Under the pieces are notes generated by a model that was not told the origin of the DNA, ran no database searches, and saw only the letters and a list, made by a program, of their open reading frames with translations. A program made the translations under genes and the position numbers. 64,000 nt of DNA from positions 1 to 64,000 of the forward strand of contig CAZGYQ010000005.1 in the NCBI GenBank assembly GCA_964530695.1, given 5' to 3'. Positions 26,132 to 34,594 of this stretch are shown here, piece by piece. The stretch is from VFBF01 sp964530695. Lineage in GTDB: Bacteria > Pseudomonadota > Alphaproteobacteria > Caulobacterales > Aquidulcibacteraceae. The stretch's first letter is position 1, and the number at the start of each line of letters is the position of its first letter.

Positions 26132-27538
26132 ATGGATGAGCGGCTTGTCGTGGTGCTCGACATTGGCAAGACCCATTCGAAGCTGACGTTGTGGGCCCCC
26201 TCCGGAGGCCTGATGGCGCGTGAGACCCGCGCAAACGCGCGCCGGTTGGGGCCATTCTATCCCGTGCTCGATGTCGAGGGTATCGAACAATGGCTTGCGG
26301 TCACGCTCTCGCGGTTCTCCAGCCTTGGAGATGTCGGCGCCATCATCCCAGTGGGACACGGCGCGGCCGCCGCGATCATCCGCGATGGCGCCCTTGCGGC
26401 GCCCATCGTGGACTACGAGTTCGAGCCGTCCGACGACTTGCGCGCTGGCTACCTCGAAGAGCGAGACGCATTCGCCGAGACGGGATCTCCGGCAATGGGG
26501 ATGTCGCTCAATCTCGGCCTGCAGTTGCACTGCATGGAGCGGTTCTATCCGGGGCTTCTTGAGGGAAACGCTCAGATCCTGCCATGGCCGCAGTACTGGG
26601 CGTGGCGTCTGTGCGGGGTTCCCTCATGCGAGGTGACCAGCCTCGGTTCGCACACAGACCTGTGGTCTCCATTTCACAACGGACCTTCATCGCTGGCGGT
26701 GCGGAGGGGGTGGGCCGAACGGTTGGCGCCACGTCGGCACGCGGGTGAAATTGTCGGCCATTTGAGCGCCGAATGGCGCGAGCGCACGGGCCTGGCCCGT
26801 GACGTGGCGATCGTCGCGGGGCTGCATGATTCCAACGCCGCCCTGTGTGGCGCGCGCGCGCACGCGGCGTTCTCAAACGCGGACGCGACGCTTATCTCTA
26901 CCGGCACATGGTTCGTTTCGATGCGGTCTCCAGCCGCAGATGCGGCCGTACCGACACTGGAGGAAGATGGCGGGTGTCTGCTCAATGTCGATGTGGAAGG
27001 ACGCCCGGCGCCGACCGCCCTGTTCATGGGCGGGCGGGAGGTGGAGTTGCTGGGCGGGGCGGGGGCTGATGTCGGCGCGCCGCATGGCGCGTTGCTCGCC
27101 GCGGCCGGGAGGGTCATCGAAAAGCGGGCGATGGCGCTTCCAGCGATTGTGCGCGGCTCGGGCTTCTTCCCGCAGTCCCTCGGCGCGTGGTGTGAGGAGC
27201 CTGAGAGCGCCCTGGAGCGCCACTGCGCGGCGACGCTCTATGCTGCGCTCATGAGCGATGTCGGGCTCGACCGCGTCGGCGCGTCAGGTTCGCTGCTCGT
27301 CGAGGGCCGGTTCGGTGGAAGTGTCATATATGCGCGCGCCTTGGCGGCGCTGCGCCCGCGGAACCGTGTCTTTGTAAGCGGCGCAGAGATTGACGTGTCG
27401 TGGGGTGCGCTTCGTCTCATGCTTCCGGCTCTCGCGGCGCCGGGCGCATTGTCGTTGGTTGAGCCGCTTGAACTGGACCTTGCCGCCTACAAAAGCAGAT
27501 GGCGCGCCCTCATCAGCGAAGGATTACCTCGGGCGTGA
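26132..27538 (+). CDS. rhaK: FGGY-family kinase, probable L-rhamnulokinase
   Basis: A 468-residue FGGY carbohydrate kinase. The phosphate-binding start is VVVLDIGKTHSKL, the catalytic aspartate lies in AGLHDSNAAL (about 230-239), and an ATP-binding region (STGTWF) follows. Paired with rhaI and the rhamnulose-phosphate aldolase fusion, phosphorylation of L-rhamnulose is the likely reaction. L-fuculokinase is a less likely alternative, since no fucose isomerase is present. Its last 26 bases overlap the convergent 2-hydroxyacid dehydrogenase gene. It is driven from the rhaI/rhaK gap containing operator stack 4. Confidence 0.88.
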   Translation: MDERLVVVLDIGKTHSKLTLWAPSGGLMARETRANARRLGPFYPVLDVEGIEQWLAVTLSRFSSLGDVGAIIPVGHGAAAAIIRDGALAAPIVDYEFEPSDDLRAGYLEERDAFAETGSPAMGMSLNLGLQLHCMERFYPGLLEGNAQILPWPQYWAWRLCGVPSCEVTSLGSHTDLWSPFHNGPSSLAVRRGWAERLAPRRHAGEIVGHLSAEWRERTGLARDVAIVAGLHDSNAALCGARAHAAFSNADATLISTGTWFVSMRSPAADAAVPTLEEDGGCLLNVDVEGRPAPTALFMGGREVELLGGAGADVGAPHGALLAAAGRVIEKRAMALPAIVRGSGFFPQSLGAWCEEPESALERHCAATLYAALMSDVGLDRVGASGSLLVEGRFGGSVIYARALAALRPRNRVFVSGAEIDVSWGALRLMLPALAAPGALSLVEPLELDLAAYKSRWRALISEGLPRA

Positions 27539-28634
27539 GTTCGCAAAGGCGCGCCTTGCCGAGCAGGGCCATTGTGCGGCGGAGCTCGCTTGTCAGTATG
27601 TCGAGGGCCCGGCGTACCCCTCGCTCGCCGTCGGCGGAGAGCCCCCAGAGGTAGGGTCGGCCGATGCCGATGGCGTTGGCGCCAAGTGCGATCGCCTTTG
27701 CGATATCGCTGCCGCGCCGGACGCCGCCGTCAAGTATGACTTCGGCGCGGCCGGCGGTGCGCTCGACGATCGGCGCAAGCAGGTCAATCGTGGCGCCCGC
27801 CGAATCCAGCTGGCGGCCGCCATGATTGGACACCCAGATTGCGTCGGCGCCAATGGCGACACACTGTTCGGCGTCGTCTGCGGCGCCGACGCCCTTGATC
27901 GCGAACCTCCCCGGCCAGTGCTCGCGCATCCACGCGGCGTCGCGCCAGGTCACAGTGCGATCGAACTGCTTGTCGATAAACTCGACAATGCCGCCAACGC
28001 CGCCTGTGATGTGCGTAAAATTTTCGGCGCGAATGGGCGGCGTGCTTGCAAGGTCCATGAGATACCCGGGGCGCGACAACGCCTGAGAGGCGGTGTGAAT
28101 ACTGATGCTCGGCGGAATTGAGAAGTGATTTCGGGAGTCTCGCTCGCGATTGCCGGCCACCGGCGTGTCGACAGTGAGAATGATGCCCACGTATCCTGCC
28201 GCGTGGGCACGGTGCATGATTTCGCGCACAAGACCGCGATCGTTCCACATGTAGATCTGAAACAGCTTCGGCCCCGGCGTTTCGCGTGAGAGGGCCTCGA
28301 TGGTCGTCGATGCAAGCGTGGAGGCGGAGTATATGACTCCATGCCGGTGCGCGGCGCGCGCTACAGCGCGTTCGCCCGCGCGCGGGTTGAACAGGCGGGA
28401 GGAAGCCGTGGGCGCAATGACGATCGGCGCTGAAACGGTTTGCCCAAAAATCCTCGTTGATATGTCGATCCGGCTGACGTCGCGCAGCACATGCCACCTG
28501 AGCGCGTACTGGCGAAACCGCTCATTGTTCTGGCGAAGGGTGATTTCGTCTTCAGATCCACCGTCGATGTAGTCAAACACCATGCGCGGCAGGCGCCGTC
28601 GAGCCGCTTCGCGCAGGTCGGCGATCGAGGACAC
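27513..28634 (-). CDS. lldD: FMN-dependent 2-hydroxyacid dehydrogenase (L-lactate dehydrogenase-like)
   Basis: A 373-residue FMN-binding TIM-barrel enzyme of the LldD/glycolate oxidase family. Members oxidise L-2-hydroxyacids and pass electrons to quinone or O2. The N-terminus (RRRLPRMVFDYIDGGSEDE) and flavin/substrate motif SNHGGRQLD with the catalytic histidine (about residue 268) are present, then DGGVRRGSDIAKA and GIGRPYLWG. The GTG start at 28634 gives the family length. It shares a base with a TAG upstream. L-lactate from the rhamnulose aldolase/dehydrogenase fusion is the natural substrate, giving pyruvate. Operator stack 5 lies about 360 bases upstream. The symbol is by family and context; lactate specificity is not proved. 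Confidence 0.85.
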   Translation of the reverse strand: MSSIADLREAARRRLPRMVFDYIDGGSEDEITLRQNNERFRQYALRWHVLRDVSRIDISTRIFGQTVSAPIVIAPTASSRLFNPRAGERAVARAAHRHGVIYSASTLASTTIEALSRETPGPKLFQIYMWNDRGLVREIMHRAHAAGYVGIILTVDTPVAGNRERDSRNHFSIPPSISIHTASQALSRPGYLMDLASTPPIRAENFTHITGGVGGIVEFIDKQFDRTVTWRDAAWMREHWPGRFAIKGVGAADDAEQCVAIGADAIWVSNHGGRQLDSAGATIDLLAPIVERTAGRAEVILDGGVRRGSDIAKAIALGANAIGIGRPYLWGLSADGERGVRRALDILTSELRRTMALLGKARLCELTPEVILR

Positions 28635-29248
28635 TACCCGGGGGTTCCGCGCGATGCGTCGAAGAAGTCGCCGCTGAGGCGTGCGACGCCGGAGCGAGCG
28701 CGAAGGCGGGCTTCGTCGAAAGTCGGCACGGTGATCTTACGCGCCAGAAACATGGCGAGTGGCGCTGCGCGGGTTGCGCAAAAGCAGCAGCGAAGATCGC
28801 TGTTGGAAATGCGGCTCCCGGAGCGCCTTGCCGCGAGTTCCGCCGGTCGGCGACCTTGGGCCCCGCTGGTCGACGGGCGCGTCAAAGCGCTTTCGCGCCC
28901 ATCGCAGTCAGCGCGCGAAGTGCGCATTGTCGTTCGTCCTCGGTGTCGCCAAAAAGGAACGGGATGCCAGGCGTCCACGCACGATTTGGCCATAAACGAT
29001 CATATAGTGTCAATAGTGATCATTGGCGCCGCTTGCCGGCCCCTTGCGGTCGTAAACGCCTCCGAAAGCTGGCCGTCGTCCGCTGGCCGACCGAACGCGC
29101 CGAATTGCGCCCATCACATGGTGGACCACGACCTCTTTTCTTTATCGGCTTCGGCGCCGGCGGTGGCATGGTCGCGCGCCAGGGCGTGGTGTGGGAGCGC
29201 CGCCGCCGCCATCGGCCCGTGGGTCGCGCCGTCCAGCCGAGAACGGCC
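28635..29248. other. Gap between lldD-like gene and integrase remnant; possibly degraded genes
   Basis: About 610 bases with no intact gene. On the minus strand one 119-codon frame (28993 to 28636) ends exactly at the GTG of the dehydrogenase, but its Cys/Trp/Arg-rich composition is poor. A different minus frame around 28990-28882 reads protein-like (GIPFLFGDTEDERQ) and then stops. This suggests a frameshifted remnant at the island edge. The only clear element is operator stack 5. Confidence 0.5.
28997..29026. promoter_or_regulatory. DeoR-type operator stack 5
   Basis: Three in-phase decamers, CGATCATATA, GTGTCAATAG and TGATCATTGG, carry GATC/TGTC/GATC exactly 10 bases apart. On the minus strand TTGACA lies inside the stack, so a promoter toward the dehydrogenase gene may be here. 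Confidence 0.6.
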
Positions 29249-29614
29249 TCACAGGCCGCGATGCGCCAGAAATTGACCCTCCTTTCGATGTTGACTCGCG
29301 TTTGGCGAACCACGGCGCAGTTCATCGCGCCAGCGGATGGTTGTGATCCAGCGGTTTCGGATTGAGATCGAGGTCGACGCCCTCCCGTGCAGGCCGGCGG
29401 TCACAAAATGGATGCGACCTTCGACCTCCGCCAGCCATTCGGCGAAAGCGACCCGCGCTTCCTGCTCGGAGAGCGAGGCCGGCCGGGCGAACTTCTCGGC
29501 CCAGCCTTTCCCGAAAGCCGCCGTATAGGCGGGCCTCAACCTAGCCGGAATCTGTTTGCGGGCCACCCACGAGCCCGACTTTGTGTCACGTGCAAGCATC
29601 CAGTTCAGCGCCAC
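29249..29614 (-). pseudogene. Truncated phage-type integrase (N-terminal remnant)
   Basis: The first 70 or so residues from the GTG at 29614 (ALNWMLARDTKSGSWVARKQ, then IPARLRPAY and EARVAFAEWLAEVEGRI) look like the SAM-like N-terminal domain of tyrosine recombinases from alphaproteobacterial islands. After that the frame loses family character and stops at residue 121; the catalytic domain (R, HxxR, Y) is absent. It reads away from the tRNA-Leu 3' end, 87 bases off, the normal place for an island integrase. Two 8-base repeats TTAGTACC (29617 and 29630) just upstream may be old arm or operator sites. Identification rests on the N-terminal pattern and on position. Confidence 0.6.
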
Positions 29615-29701
29615 GCTTAGTACCTCGGTTTAGTACCGAAGGCGGATTCAGCGCTTATGGAACTCAACAAACCCAGTGTTTACAAGGCTTTTCGCCTAGT
29701 A

Positions 29702-29788
29702 TGGTGCCCAGAAGAGGACTCGAACCTCCACGCCCTTGCGAGCGCCAGCACCTGAAGCTGGTGCGTCTACCAATTCCGCCATCTGGGC
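29702..29788 (-). tRNA. tRNA-Leu (anticodon CAG)
   Basis: The minus strand gives an 87-nt class II tRNA including an encoded CCA. The acceptor GCCCAGA pairs with TCTGGGC. The D arm contains AATTGGTAGA. The anticodon stem CCAGC/GCTGG holds loop TTCAGGT (CAG). A long variable arm and GGTTCGAGTCC follow. Its 3' end faces the integrase remnant and the catabolic block, consistent with use as an attachment site. No second copy of the tRNA 3' end was noticed elsewhere in the window. Confidence 0.97.
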
Positions 29789-29834
29789 ACGCCTTGCGGT
29801 AGGGGCGGGTAGGTGCGGCGCCCGCCGGGGAAAG

Positions 29835-30674
29835 TCAATGGCGATCGGTGTCGCCGCCAGCATCGGGGGGAGGGGCTGCGCCGGTTTCGACATCCACGCT
29901 GGCGCGACGCCATTTTCGCAGATGGATTCCCGCGCGGCCGAAGGGGGTCGGTATCAAGGTGCGCACGGGCGGCGCCAGGTTGGAATTCTCCGCGAGCGCG
30001 AACCATATCTCGCCTTCGGGTTGCCGGCGGCGGGCGTTCACGTCGGATGCGTTGAAGCCGCGCAGCTGCACGTAGCGCATGCGGCAGCGCAGGGCCGGGC
30101 CCTCATAGCCGCCGCCGTTGAAGCGGCGCACTTCGCCCCCGGAAAGCACAAGGTCGTAACGTGTGAGCCCGTCGAAGGTCGCATAGGCGCCTTCGCACCG
30201 CTGCGTGCGGGCGACATCCACCGCCATCGCCGCGAGCGAGGAGAGGGGGTCGCGCGCCGTGCGCCGGTCGTCGTCAGTCGCAGGCGGGGCGCCCCAGTCG
30301 CGATAGACCGGCGCAATCTGTGCGCTGAACGCCCCTTCTGGCGACATCTGCATGGACGTGGTGCGGCGCTTGCCGGAGTAGAAGTGGTCAAGGTCGTAGC
30401 GCTCCCAGCGCACGGCCCCATTGTCGATACGGCCCTCGGCGTCGGCGACGATGTCGGTGCGTTCGAAGAGGCGCAGGAGCCCCCCCGTGCGCATCGTGGC
30501 CTTCACGCTGTAATCGTCCGGGCCGGCGGAAATATCGAAGGTGACGCCGCCGAGCGGCGCGATGCCGAAGAGAGTGCCGTCGTACTCAAGCGCGAAGCGG
30601 TCCGCGTGCGCCGGCGTCGACCAGAGGGCCAGCGCGGCGGCGAAGGTCGCAAGGGGGCGAAGCCGCTTCTGCAT
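29835..30674 (-). CDS. DUF3108 domain periplasmic protein
   Basis: A 279-residue exported protein with a signal peptide ending at AHADRF and a DUF3108 beta-rich domain covering most of the rest. The family pattern shows in FALEYDGTLFGIAPLGG, the KATMRTGGLL strand and GRRTTS-like turns. The family is widespread in alphaproteobacteria, is periplasmic and of unknown function. It is the first gene on the chromosomal side of tRNA-Leu. A proline-rich acidic tail ends the protein. No partner is evident; the DUF1501/DUF1800 pair lies upstream on the same strand but 41 bases apart. Confidence 0.82.
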   Translation of the reverse strand: MQKRLRPLATFAAALALWSTPAHADRFALEYDGTLFGIAPLGGVTFDISAGPDDYSVKATMRTGGLLRLFERTDIVADAEGRIDNGAVRWERYDLDHFYSGKRRTTSMQMSPEGAFSAQIAPVYRDWGAPPATDDDRRTARDPLSSLAAMAVDVARTQRCEGAYATFDGLTRYDLVLSGGEVRRFNGGGYEGPALRCRMRYVQLRGFNASDVNARRRQPEGEIWFALAENSNLAPPVRTLIPTPFGRAGIHLRKWRRASVDVETGAAPPPDAGGDTDRH

Positions 30675-30715
30675 GAGACCCGCCCGCTACCGCGCGGCGA
30701 TGGCGCAAACAAGGC

Positions 30716-31879
30716 CTAGCCGTTCAGGAGGCCGTCCATCGGACGCACGCCGGCGCTGTCCGGGAATGCATTGGCGTCGCTGACGCCAAGGTGATCACGG
30801 ACAACCCCCTTGAGCACTGCGCGCAGATCGATCGTGGCGCGCAGGTCGCGGCCCTCGTTGAGCTGGTTCGGCGCAAGGCCCGGCCAGTCCGCGACAACGC
30901 GCCCGCCGCGCACGCCGCCGCCGAGCAGGAAAGCGGCAGCGCCCGTGCCGTGGTCGCAGCCGCGGTTGCCGTTCGGCGCAACGGTGCGGCCGAACTCGGT
31001 CATCACCACCACCACCGTGTCGCGCCAGGTCGCGCCGAGGTCGGTCTTCAGCGCCGCCAGGCCCTGATCGAGCAGCGCGAAGTTGTTGGCGAGCTGACCC
31101 GCTTCGGCGCCCTGGTTGGCGTGGGTGTCCCAGCCGCCCATTTCCACCACGGCGGCTACAGGCCCCTGCGGCTGCTTGAGGAACTGGGCGGCGGCCTTGG
31201 TGATCGGCGCAATGGCGCGCGCGCCGGCGCGGGCGCCTGCGCCGCCCATCGCCACGCTGTTGGCGGCGATCGCGGACTCCAGCGCCGCTGCGAGGTCGGG
31301 ATCCCTGTGTCCGTAGAGGTCCATCAGGCGCGCGACCGTGTCGGCGTTCGCGTCCGGCAGCGGCGAGGGCGACCATGTGGCGACGGAAGCATCACCACGC
31401 AGGATCAGCGGCGCCTGCTGCGCGAGCGCAAGGCCCAGTTCGCGCCGGCCCGCCGCGCGTTCCGCAGGCAGCGCCCGGAGTGCGGCGTTGAGCCAGCCGG
31501 CGTTGCGCGCGTATGGCCGAACGCCGCCGGTCTCGAGCACGTTCTGCGCGTCGAAGTGCGAACGATCATGATAGGGCGTGCAGGTCGCATGAACGATCGC
31601 CGCCTCGCCGGCACGATACATCGCGTGCAGATTTTCGAACCGCGGGTGCAATGCGAACGTCGAGTCGAGCGCAAGCGTCTGCGCCTTCTGCTGCGCCAGT
31701 ACGCCGCGCGCGCTTGCATAGGCAGGATCGCCCACCGGGGGCGCGGCTGCGAGGCCGTCCATGCCGCCGCGCAGCACGACGACCACAAGCCGTTTCGACG
31801 TTGTCGCGCCAAACGCGAGCGCGGGCACGAAGAGCGACGCCGCGCCGGCGCCGACAAGAGTGCGTCGGGAGAGGTTCAT
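30716..31879 (-). CDS. DUF1501 family protein, Tat-exported
   Basis: A 387-residue DUF1501 protein, related to the sulfatase/alkaline phosphatase fold. The leader NLSRRTLVGAGAASLFVPA is a Tat-type signal. Typical blocks are VVVLRGGMDGLAA, PYHDRSHFDAQNVLE, GGWDTHANQG, TEFGRTVAPNGNRGCDHGTG and the C-terminal RDLRATIDLRAVLKG. Aspartate and histidine residues of these blocks probably bind metal. The ATG overlaps the stop of the DUF1800 gene (ATGA); the two families almost always occur together and are thought to form an exported pair. Reaction unknown. Confidence 0.9.
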   Translation of the reverse strand: MNLSRRTLVGAGAASLFVPALAFGATTSKRLVVVVLRGGMDGLAAAPPVGDPAYASARGVLAQQKAQTLALDSTFALHPRFENLHAMYRAGEAAIVHATCTPYHDRSHFDAQNVLETGGVRPYARNAGWLNAALRALPAERAAGRRELGLALAQQAPLILRGDASVATWSPSPLPDANADTVARLMDLYGHRDPDLAAALESAIAANSVAMGGAGARAGARAIAPITKAAAQFLKQPQGPVAAVVEMGGWDTHANQGAEAGQLANNFALLDQGLAALKTDLGATWRDTVVVVMTEFGRTVAPNGNRGCDHGTGAAAFLLGGGVRGGRVVADWPGLAPNQLNEGRDLRATIDLRAVLKGVVRDHLGVSDANAFPDSAGVRPMDGLLNG

Positions 31880-33357
31880 CGCCGCTGGAACTCCGGACTG
31901 GAGAAGAGAATGACCATGCCCTGCATCGGGCTTTCCGCGCGCTGCACCGCCTGGCGGGTTTCCGCGGAAAACAATGGACCGAGCACGGCTTCCCCGATCG
32001 ATGCGGGCTCGATGTCCGCGCGCGATACCCGCGCCGCCAGCGCTTCGGCCCACTCGATGCGCTTCCACACGAGATCGCCCGAGAGCCATGGCCCCGCCGT
32101 GTCGGCCCATCCGTCGGGCCCTTGCGCGCGCCAGATCACCTGACCCATCGCGCCGCAGGCGTTGGCGCCGACGCCGGGCGGCAGCGCCTTGATGTCGAGG
32201 GCGCGCATGACGGAGATCAGATATTCTTCCGGTCGCTTGAACTTCACGAACGGGCCCGTCCACGCTTCGGGACAGTCGACGAGGGCTGTCATCGTGGCGC
32301 GCAGATCGCCGTCGCTGCGCGTGAACGCCTGCGCGATGCGATCCACGGCGGCGGGCGGAGGCGTATCGGCGATGTAGTGGCGCGCGAGTTTCGTTGCGAT
32401 GAAGCGCGCGGTTGCGGGACGGCGCGCCAGATCCTGCAGCGCGGCCTCGCCCTGTGAGACCCCCGTGGGCGCATAACTCTTGCCGAGAAGCGTCTTGGCG
32501 CCCGGCTCATGCGCATCCGCGACGAAGGAGAAGAGCTGCGCGCCGCTGCGCGTGCCCTTCTGGTCCCCGAAGTAATAGCTCACGGGGGGGCGGTCGTAGG
32601 TCCAGCCGGTGATGATCGCTGCAAGCGCCTGCACGTCCGCTTGGGCATAGCCGCCGTCTACGCCGAGCGTATGCAGCTCGAGGATCTCGCGTCCGAGGTT
32701 CTCGTTGAGTCCAGTGGGACGGCCACCGGGTCCGAAGCCGAGACGCGGAATTGAGCGCGGGTCGCGCGCCCAGCGCGAATTCGGGCCGATCGACGACCAG
32801 TTGTCGAGATAGATGCCCATGCCGGGATGCTTCGTCGAAGCAAGCAGCATGTCCGCGAAACGACCGCCCACGTGCGGGCGGATCGCCTCCTTCTCGAACG
32901 ATGGCGGCATCGCGGCCGCCTGCGGCTTCATCGCCGAGACGGTGAAGTGGTTCGACCAGAAGTGGACGAGACGCTCGAATACCGGACGTTCCGTAACGAA
33001 GGCGGTGTCGAGACGCGCCTTCGTGGCGTCTTCGTAGCGCGCGCGGAAATGCTGGCGGAAGGCATCCTCGGTGGAAAGTTGCTGGATGTCCTCGCGGCTG
33101 ACGCCCTGGCGTTCGAGGCGCTGCTCCATGCGCTCGCCGTTGGCGCCTCGCAAACGCTGGGACACGTAGAATCGCCCGAAGGCGAGCACGTCATCTTCCG
33201 CGGGCGGCAAGGCGGCGATGGCGGGGGGCGGCGTGCGCTCCTGCGCCAGCTGCGCCTTTACCCAGCCGACCGGATCGCCCGCGATGGTGCGGAGTTCACC
33301 CGGTCGCGCGCCATACCCGAAGCGGTTGGCCGCCAGCGCGGCGCGTTCGAGGCTCAT
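31876..33357 (-). CDS. DUF1800 family protein
   Basis: A 493-residue DUF1800 protein, constant partner of DUF1501. Family blocks visible are ALAANRFGYGARPGEL near the start, RLVHFWSNHFTVS, LNENLGREILELHTLGV, VQALAAIITGW and RPEEYLISVMRAL. The ATG at 33357 follows GGAGGAA; a GTG 24 bases earlier is in frame but less well placed. Translation is coupled to the DUF1501 gene. No signal is obvious in this copy, so it may be carried out with, or act before, its Tat-exported partner. Function unknown. Confidence 0.9.
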   Translation of the reverse strand: MSLERAALAANRFGYGARPGELRTIAGDPVGWVKAQLAQERTPPPAIAALPPAEDDVLAFGRFYVSQRLRGANGERMEQRLERQGVSREDIQQLSTEDAFRQHFRARYEDATKARLDTAFVTERPVFERLVHFWSNHFTVSAMKPQAAAMPPSFEKEAIRPHVGGRFADMLLASTKHPGMGIYLDNWSSIGPNSRWARDPRSIPRLGFGPGGRPTGLNENLGREILELHTLGVDGGYAQADVQALAAIITGWTYDRPPVSYYFGDQKGTRSGAQLFSFVADAHEPGAKTLLGKSYAPTGVSQGEAALQDLARRPATARFIATKLARHYIADTPPPAAVDRIAQAFTRSDGDLRATMTALVDCPEAWTGPFVKFKRPEEYLISVMRALDIKALPPGVGANACGAMGQVIWRAQGPDGWADTAGPWLSGDLVWKRIEWAEALAARVSRADIEPASIGEAVLGPLFSAETRQAVQRAESPMQGMVILFSSPEFQRR

Positions 33358-33505
33358 GTCCGCCGTTCCTCCAGTCCCCACTGAAACGCGAGGGACCGGC
33401 GTTTCCGTCGGTTCCCGTCGAGGTGCTCCGGCGGAAGCGGATCAGACGCAGAAACGCCGCGCCCTCCAGCGGAAAGCGCGGCGCCTCAACTTGTTTCCAG
33501 CAAGC

Positions 33506-34498
33506 TCAGAGCGGGCGGACGTTCACTTCTCGCGAGGTGAGCGGCAGTTCGAGCATCATGCCGAGCTGCGCCGTCACGACATTGCCGACGCCCGCCGCCT
33601 TTGCTTCGCGCACCTGCATGTCGGCGAGGATCGGGTTTTCGCCGGTGTTGGTGAGCACAAGCGTGCCGGTGTTGGCTTGCGCCGCGCGCGCCGCCATTTG
33701 GGTGAGGCCCGGGAAGAAGCCGTCGCGCTCTTCGTCGATCGCGTGCAGCTGGGCGAAGCCTTCCGAGCTGGCGCCGTGCAGCACGACGTCCGCGTCGAGC
33801 TGGGCTTCAGCCCATTCCGCGCGACCGTCGCCGGCGACCACCAGACTACGGCCGCGGAAGTCGAACCGGTAGCCGACACGACCTGTGTAGGCGTCTCGCT
33901 CGGTGGTGAAGGCCGACACGACCAGACCATCGGCCTGGTAGACGATGACGTTCTTGCCGGGCTCCGGCGCGGGCGCCCACGGCTCAAGGCCGGAGGCGGG
34001 GCCCACGCCCATCGCGTCGTTCAGACCCTGCACCACGCGATGCGAATCCGTGGGGCCATAGACCGGCAACCGTTGGTTGTTGCGCTGCGGGGCGGCGTTC
34101 GCCCAGAGCATGTCGAGGTCGGCGTAGCGGAGCGGATCGGCGCCCGTCAGCAGCACGGCCTGCAGGCGTCCCAACGGGATGCCCTTGCGATCCAGCGCTT
34201 CGGCCGCGCCAGCGCCCGCGTCGACGATGAAGAGCTTGCCGCCAGCGGCCACCGCGAGGCACGGCTTGGGGCCGCGCGCTTCCATGGGGCCGGAGCCGAC
34301 GCCGCAGACGACCGCGCGCAGCGCGTCATCGCCGAACAGGCTCGCCTCGTGCTCCTGCTGCTGTCCGACCTTGAAGCCTTCATAGGCTTTCGCGAGAGCC
34401 TCCTGGCCCTCCTGCGATTGTGACCCGATGACCCAACCGCTCCAGAAGAGGGCCGAGAGCGCCACGAAGGCGACCGAGCTAGTGCCAATCGAATTCAT
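33506..34498 (-). CDS. Metallo-beta-lactamase-fold protein lacking the metal motif
   Basis: A 330-residue protein with an N-terminal membrane anchor (about residues 8-26) and an MBL/ribonuclease Z-like fold: GVGSGPMEARGPKPCLAV, then LFIVDAGAGAAEAL, as in the first strands of MBL enzymes. Where active members have HxHxDH, this protein reads LLTGADPLRYADLD (about 116-129), with no histidine. Later positions are also changed. It is therefore probably not a metal-dependent hydrolase and may bind rather than cleave a ligand. The ATG at 34498 has GGAG upstream. It is divergent from the VanX-like gene. Confidence 0.78.
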   Translation of the reverse strand: MNSIGTSSVAFVALSALFWSGWVIGSQSQEGQEALAKAYEGFKVGQQQEHEASLFGDDALRAVVCGVGSGPMEARGPKPCLAVAAGGKLFIVDAGAGAAEALDRKGIPLGRLQAVLLTGADPLRYADLDMLWANAAPQRNNQRLPVYGPTDSHRVVQGLNDAMGVGPASGLEPWAPAPEPGKNVIVYQADGLVVSAFTTERDAYTGRVGYRFDFRGRSLVVAGDGRAEWAEAQLDADVVLHGASSEGFAQLHAIDEERDGFFPGLTQMAARAAQANTGTLVLTNTGENPILADMQVREAKAAGVGNVVTAQLGMMLELPLTSREVNVRPL

Positions 34499-34594
34499 CT
34501 CAAAACTCCGAAGTCGCTCTGTTATGCTTTCGCGCACAGTTCAATCCTTCAGCGCCTAACCAAGAACCGATTCTGGGTCGAGAGGGTTAATAAG

